Of a DNA stretch of 37,478 bases, positions 34,963 to 37,478 are shown piece after piece. Source of the DNA: Bacteroidota bacterium (lineage in GTDB: Bacteria > Bacteroidota > Bacteroidia > Bacteroidales > F082); NCBI GenBank assembly GCA_023396415.1, contig JAEWWJ010000023.1, positions 1 through 37,478 of the forward strand, written 5' to 3'. A program made the translations under genes and the position numbers. How positions within the stretch are numbered: position 1 is the first letter of the stretch; every line of letters starts with the position of its first letter. The notes below the pieces were generated by a model, which was given only the letters and a program-made list of their open reading frames with translations, did no database searches and was not told where the DNA came from.

Positions 34963-35595
34963 TTAAAAAGTAACGCGATGCACACCTATTGGATAAGGCT
35001 GTTCCAAAACTCTTAATATCTTTTGGTAATCAGCATCGTTAACAACAAAATCAAGTTGGTTGGTATCCAATAAAAGAATGCGCATGTCCTGCTGCTGACG
35101 GATATAATCGAAATAACCCGATTGTATTTGGGTCAAATACTCATCTTTGATTTGTTGTTCATACGAGCGGCCACGCTTCCTAATGTTTTCTTGTAGCTTC
35201 TCAACATCAAGATAGAGGTACACCAACAAGTCGGGCTTGGGCAGCGACACATCAATCAACTGAAAAAAGCGGTTGAAAAGGTTGAACTCATCGGGAGGCA
35301 ATGTTTTGCGGGCAAAGATGAGTGATTTAGCCACATAATAATCTGATATGGTAAAGTTTAAAAACAAATCGCGGGTTCCTAACCTGTCTTTCAATTGCTG
35401 AAAACGTGATGCCATAAAAGACATTTCGAGTGGAAAAGCATATTTTTCTTGGTCGAGGTAAAACTTTGGCAAAAAGGAATTGTCCTCAAACTGTTCTAAA
35501 ATCAACTTAGCATTGTAATCCTGAGCAATGCGCGTGGCCAGGGATGTTTTTCCTGCTCCTATGGTTCCTTCGATGGCTATGAACTGATAATTCAT
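34963..35595 (-). CDS. Deoxynucleoside kinase (dCK/dGK family)
   Basis: This 210-residue kinase has the P-loop GTIGAGKT (residues 10-17) and family blocks FLPKFYLDQEKYAFPLEMSFMASR, DLFLNFTISDYYVAKSLIFA, and the lid-region Arg-rich segment RKRGRSYEQQ. It phosphorylates deoxynucleosides (purine and/or pyrimidine) with ATP for nucleotide salvage; which base it prefers cannot be read. It lies 12 bases downstream of folK on the same strand and probably shares its transcript. The final LEQPYPIGVHRVTF is a typical tail. Confidence 0.9.
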   Translation of the reverse strand: MNYQFIAIEGTIGAGKTSLATRIAQDYNAKLILEQFEDNSFLPKFYLDQEKYAFPLEMSFMASRFQQLKDRLGTRDLFLNFTISDYYVAKSLIFARKTLPPDEFNLFNRFFQLIDVSLPKPDLLVYLYLDVEKLQENIRKRGRSYEQQIKDEYLTQIQSGYFDYIRQQQDMRILLLDTNQLDFVVNDADYQKILRVLEQPYPIGVHRVTF

Positions 35596-35607
35596 GGTAA
35601 AAATGTA

Positions 35608-36117
35608 CTATGGATTGGCAAACTCATCAAACACTACAACTGACAATGGGTCGTTGAGGCATTGGAGCAGCTGTTGGGTTGTTTGCTGAAATAGAGGATG
35701 AACAAAATCCGCTGCAATTTCGCACAAAGGCACCAAAACAAATTTGCGTTGGTGCAGCTTTGGATGCGGAACCACGAGCTTGGGCTCATTGACCATTTGT
35801 CGGCCAAAAAACAAGATGTCAATATCAAGGGTTCGTGAAACATATTCCTCTGAAGCAGTCCTCAAACGCCCTTGTTCGGTTTCAATCTGCATCAGCCTAG
35901 CAAGCAATTGAAGTGGTGAATCTTTTGTTTCAATGCCAACGACTTGATTCAAAAAAGCTTGCTCGGTTGAAAACCCCCAAGCATCGGTTTCATACACCCT
36001 AGAGGCCTGGATGATAGGCCCGCAATGGAAGGCAATCAACCGGCGTGCTTCTTGCAAAATAATGGCACGCTGACCTAGATTCGACCCTAAAGACAAGTAA
36101 ACAATTTGGTGCTCCAT
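35608..36117 (-). CDS. folK: 2-amino-4-hydroxy-6-hydroxymethyldihydropteridine pyrophosphokinase
   Basis: The ATG at 36117 (MEHQIVYLSLGSNLGQR) gives 169 residues of normal FolK sequence. An in-frame ATG at 36153 would add 12 residues not expected of the family. The motifs are YLSLGSNLGQR, the metal-binding RTLDIDILFFG (Asp98 and Asp100, matching E. coli Asp95 and Asp97) and VPHPKLHQRKFVLVPL. FolK transfers pyrophosphate from ATP to 6-hydroxymethyl-dihydropterin in folate synthesis. It is the first gene of a two-gene unit with the deoxynucleoside kinase. Confidence 0.94.
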   Translation of the reverse strand: MEHQIVYLSLGSNLGQRAIILQEARRLIAFHCGPIIQASRVYETDAWGFSTEQAFLNQVVGIETKDSPLQLLARLMQIETEQGRLRTASEEYVSRTLDIDILFFGRQMVNEPKLVVPHPKLHQRKFVLVPLCEIAADFVHPLFQQTTQQLLQCLNDPLSVVVFDEFANP

Positions 36118-36350
36118 TGGTGCAAAAGTAAGCTTTCGTTGCAGTACTTTCATCGGTCAACGGAAGAAATAATCAACAAAAACAGGGGAATAAGTTACCG
36201 AAATGATTCAAAGCTTTTTTGACTTTTAAAACCATGGGTTTTGCCGCTGAAATTACATTCATGCTTTTATAAACAAGTGATAAATAGCCAATACATTCAA
36301 TCAACCGCTTCGAGATGAATGAATTAGAACATTAAAAGTAAATAATTGAA

Positions 36351-37127
36351 TCAGTCAAACAACACAAAGGTGCTTTTCTTGGGCGGCACATAACCTGAAT
36401 AGACCAAGGCAATTAGTCGGGCCAACTTTTGATCGTACAAGGGATCTGTAGCCCAACGTCCGGTAAGGTGTTGAATTTCAGTTGCTGTTCCGCGCTTGAT
36501 TTTTCCGTAACGCTCGTCCACTTTTTTTTGGTTCAGGCTGTCGGTTGAAGCATAAGCCTTCAAATGCTGAATGTGTGCCCGAACTCCCTCTTCAACGGTT
36601 TTAAAACTCAAACCGGGAACGCCATCTCCCGTAGCCCCCAAGCCGCAGAAGTTATTTTGAAGCTTGCTCACATCGCCTGTAAACTTCAGGTAGCCGGTTT
36701 CGAGCATCATTTGGGCAAAGGCAATATCATGATTTACGCCTTCTTTGGCAGCTTCTTTCACATACAAATCGGCAATCATTTCTACATCCACGATATCAAT
36801 TTTGTTGTTGTTAAACCACAAAAAGCTGATCATTCGCTCTTTAGGCAGTAAGCCCTTGGTCATTATTTTTGTGGGTAGCTCAAATTTGGCCGGATTCACA
36901 TATTTATTCCCATAGTCAGTAGAAATAGAAGTTGTGCTGTAGTTGGAGGGTTCAATGGAAAATCCAATGGGGAGATCAACCCCATGAGCCACGGTTTTTA
37001 CTTTATCACCATCAGGATGAATACTGCTTCCGGCGCCTAACCGCAAGGAAAGACAGAGCAAAAAAGGAATTAAAAGCAAGTAGATCAACCAGTTGTTTTT
37101 TGTCAAAGCCGGACGTTTTTTTAACAC
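36351..37127 (-). CDS. Membrane-anchored glucosaminidase-domain protein
   Basis: This 258-residue protein has one hydrophobic helix (about 13-30) followed by a polar linker, so it is either anchored in the inner membrane facing the periplasm or exported. Residues about 115-215 form a glucosaminidase (FlgJ/LytG-like) domain: IAFAQMMLETGYLKFTGDV with the likely catalytic Glu143, NNFCGLGATGDG, and FKTVEEGVRAHIQHLKAY. It would cleave the beta-1,4 bond after N-acetylglucosamine in peptidoglycan. No LysM or SH3 binding domain is present. It is monocistronic and divergent from the sppA-like gene. The 197-base gap to folK shows nothing clear beyond a short AAAACC/GGTTTT palindrome at 36228-36242. Confidence 0.86.
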   Translation of the reverse strand: MLKKRPALTKNNWLIYLLLIPFLLCLSLRLGAGSSIHPDGDKVKTVAHGVDLPIGFSIEPSNYSTTSISTDYGNKYVNPAKFELPTKIMTKGLLPKERMISFLWFNNNKIDIVDVEMIADLYVKEAAKEGVNHDIAFAQMMLETGYLKFTGDVSKLQNNFCGLGATGDGVPGLSFKTVEEGVRAHIQHLKAYASTDSLNQKKVDERYGKIKRGTATEIQHLTGRWATDPLYDQKLARLIALVYSGYVPPKKSTFVLFD

Positions 37128-37286
37128 TCCAAAAATCGGATTTTTTTTTGGTTATCTGATGGTTTTTCTTCAATAAATTGTTCACAAAGCCTTGTTGATA
37201 ACCAAATCAAAAAATGTCCGATATTGAACATTTACTGCACTTTTTCGTTCAATTTTACGATCGTGAAGCAAAATGAATAATTTACA

Positions 37287-37294
37287 TACCTTTG
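37287..37294 (+). promoter_or_regulatory. -7 promoter element upstream of the sppA-like gene
   Basis: TACCTTTG matches TAnnTTTG and gives a leader of about 75 bases to the ATG at 37377. No TTTG is visible at the expected -33 position. The rest of the 249-base gap back to 37128 shows no gene. Confidence 0.4.
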
Positions 37295-37376
37295 TATATC
37301 AAATTTTTATAAAATACTGCACGGTTTATGCAGTTCCCATTAGAATCCAAACCTACAATCATTAATAAAAATCATT

Positions 37377-37478
37377 ATGAAACAATTTTTCAAATTCATG
37401 TTCGCCTCTTTTGCAGGCACTTTACTCACCCTTTTGATCCTTTTGTTTGTCTTCATTGGAATGATAACGGCCTTGGTC
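37377..37478 (+). CDS. sppA: Likely signal peptide peptidase SppA (protease IV), N-terminal fragment
   Basis: Only the first 34 codons are in the window. They encode MKQFFKFMFASFAGTLL followed by a long hydrophobic stretch (LLILLFVFIGMITALV). This closely resembles the N-terminal membrane anchor of Bacteroidota SppA proteins, which opens MKxFxKFxxA followed by a hydrophobic stretch ending in a small, Ile/Val-rich segment. The catalytic domains lie beyond the window, so the call rests on the anchor alone. The gene is truncated by the window edge, not broken. Confidence 0.6.
   Translation, partial: MKQFFKFMFASFAGTLLTLLILLFVFIGMITALV

Overview
The window reads as ordinary chromosome of a Bacteroidota bacterium. 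The evidence is a SusC/SusD pair, several promoters of the Bacteroidota type (TTTG, a spacer of about 20 bases, then TAnnTTTG), tRNA genes with no encoded CCA, lipoproteins whose N-termini resemble Bacteroidota surface-export signals, and an OmpA-like protein with the GWASPEG motif variant. Placement below phylum is not possible from the sequence alone; possession of both a ferredoxin-linked and an NAD-linked 2-oxoglutarate-oxidising enzyme points to a free-living, environmentally flexible organism.

Layout. (1) 1-10780, plus strand: a polysaccharide utilisation locus for beta-glucan. It has the end of a GH16 endo-beta-1,3-glucanase, a GH3 exo-beta-glucosidase, a two-module PKD lipoprotein (likely surface glycan-binding protein), SusC, SusD and a GH30 glucanase. 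The enzyme set fits laminarin (beta-1,3 backbone, beta-1,6 branches). Two strong terminator hairpins and an internal promoter divide it into transcription units. (2) 10852-13488, minus strand: a tight operon of a small basic protein, an ABC ATPase, an ABC-2 permease and a LolA-like protein. (3) 13631-16608: an FtsB/DivIC-like protein (minus), then SixA phosphatase and polyphosphate kinase (plus). (4) 16661-24383: central carbon metabolism. A KorAB 2-oxoacid:ferredoxin oxidoreductase (minus) lies divergent from an 8Fe ferredoxin, followed by 2-oxoglutarate dehydrogenase E1 and E2 (plus). (5) 24386-26592: L-aspartate oxidase (NAD synthesis) and a gamma-carbonic-anhydrase-like protein. (6) 26616-28527: a 1.9-kb segment bounded by direct repeats, the right one abutting the 3' end of tRNA-Leu. 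It carries a metallophosphoesterase lipoprotein and a gene-poor stretch. (7) 28520-37478: tRNA-Leu and tRNA-Gly, mutS, a TrmH-family methyltransferase, a barrel/OmpA/TPR outer-membrane protein, a deoxynucleoside kinase, folK, a membrane-anchored glucosaminidase, and the first codons of a likely sppA.

No CRISPR array, transposase, integrase, phage gene or recognisable defence system was seen. The best leads are the repeat-bounded segment at tRNA-Leu, the duplicated architecture of the PKD lipoprotein, the paired ferredoxin/NAD routes for 2-oxoglutarate, the small basic ORF leading the ABC/LolA operon, and an inverted repeat around a promoter-like box upstream of the OmpA/TPR gene. All functions are inferred by reading motifs; no database search was run.
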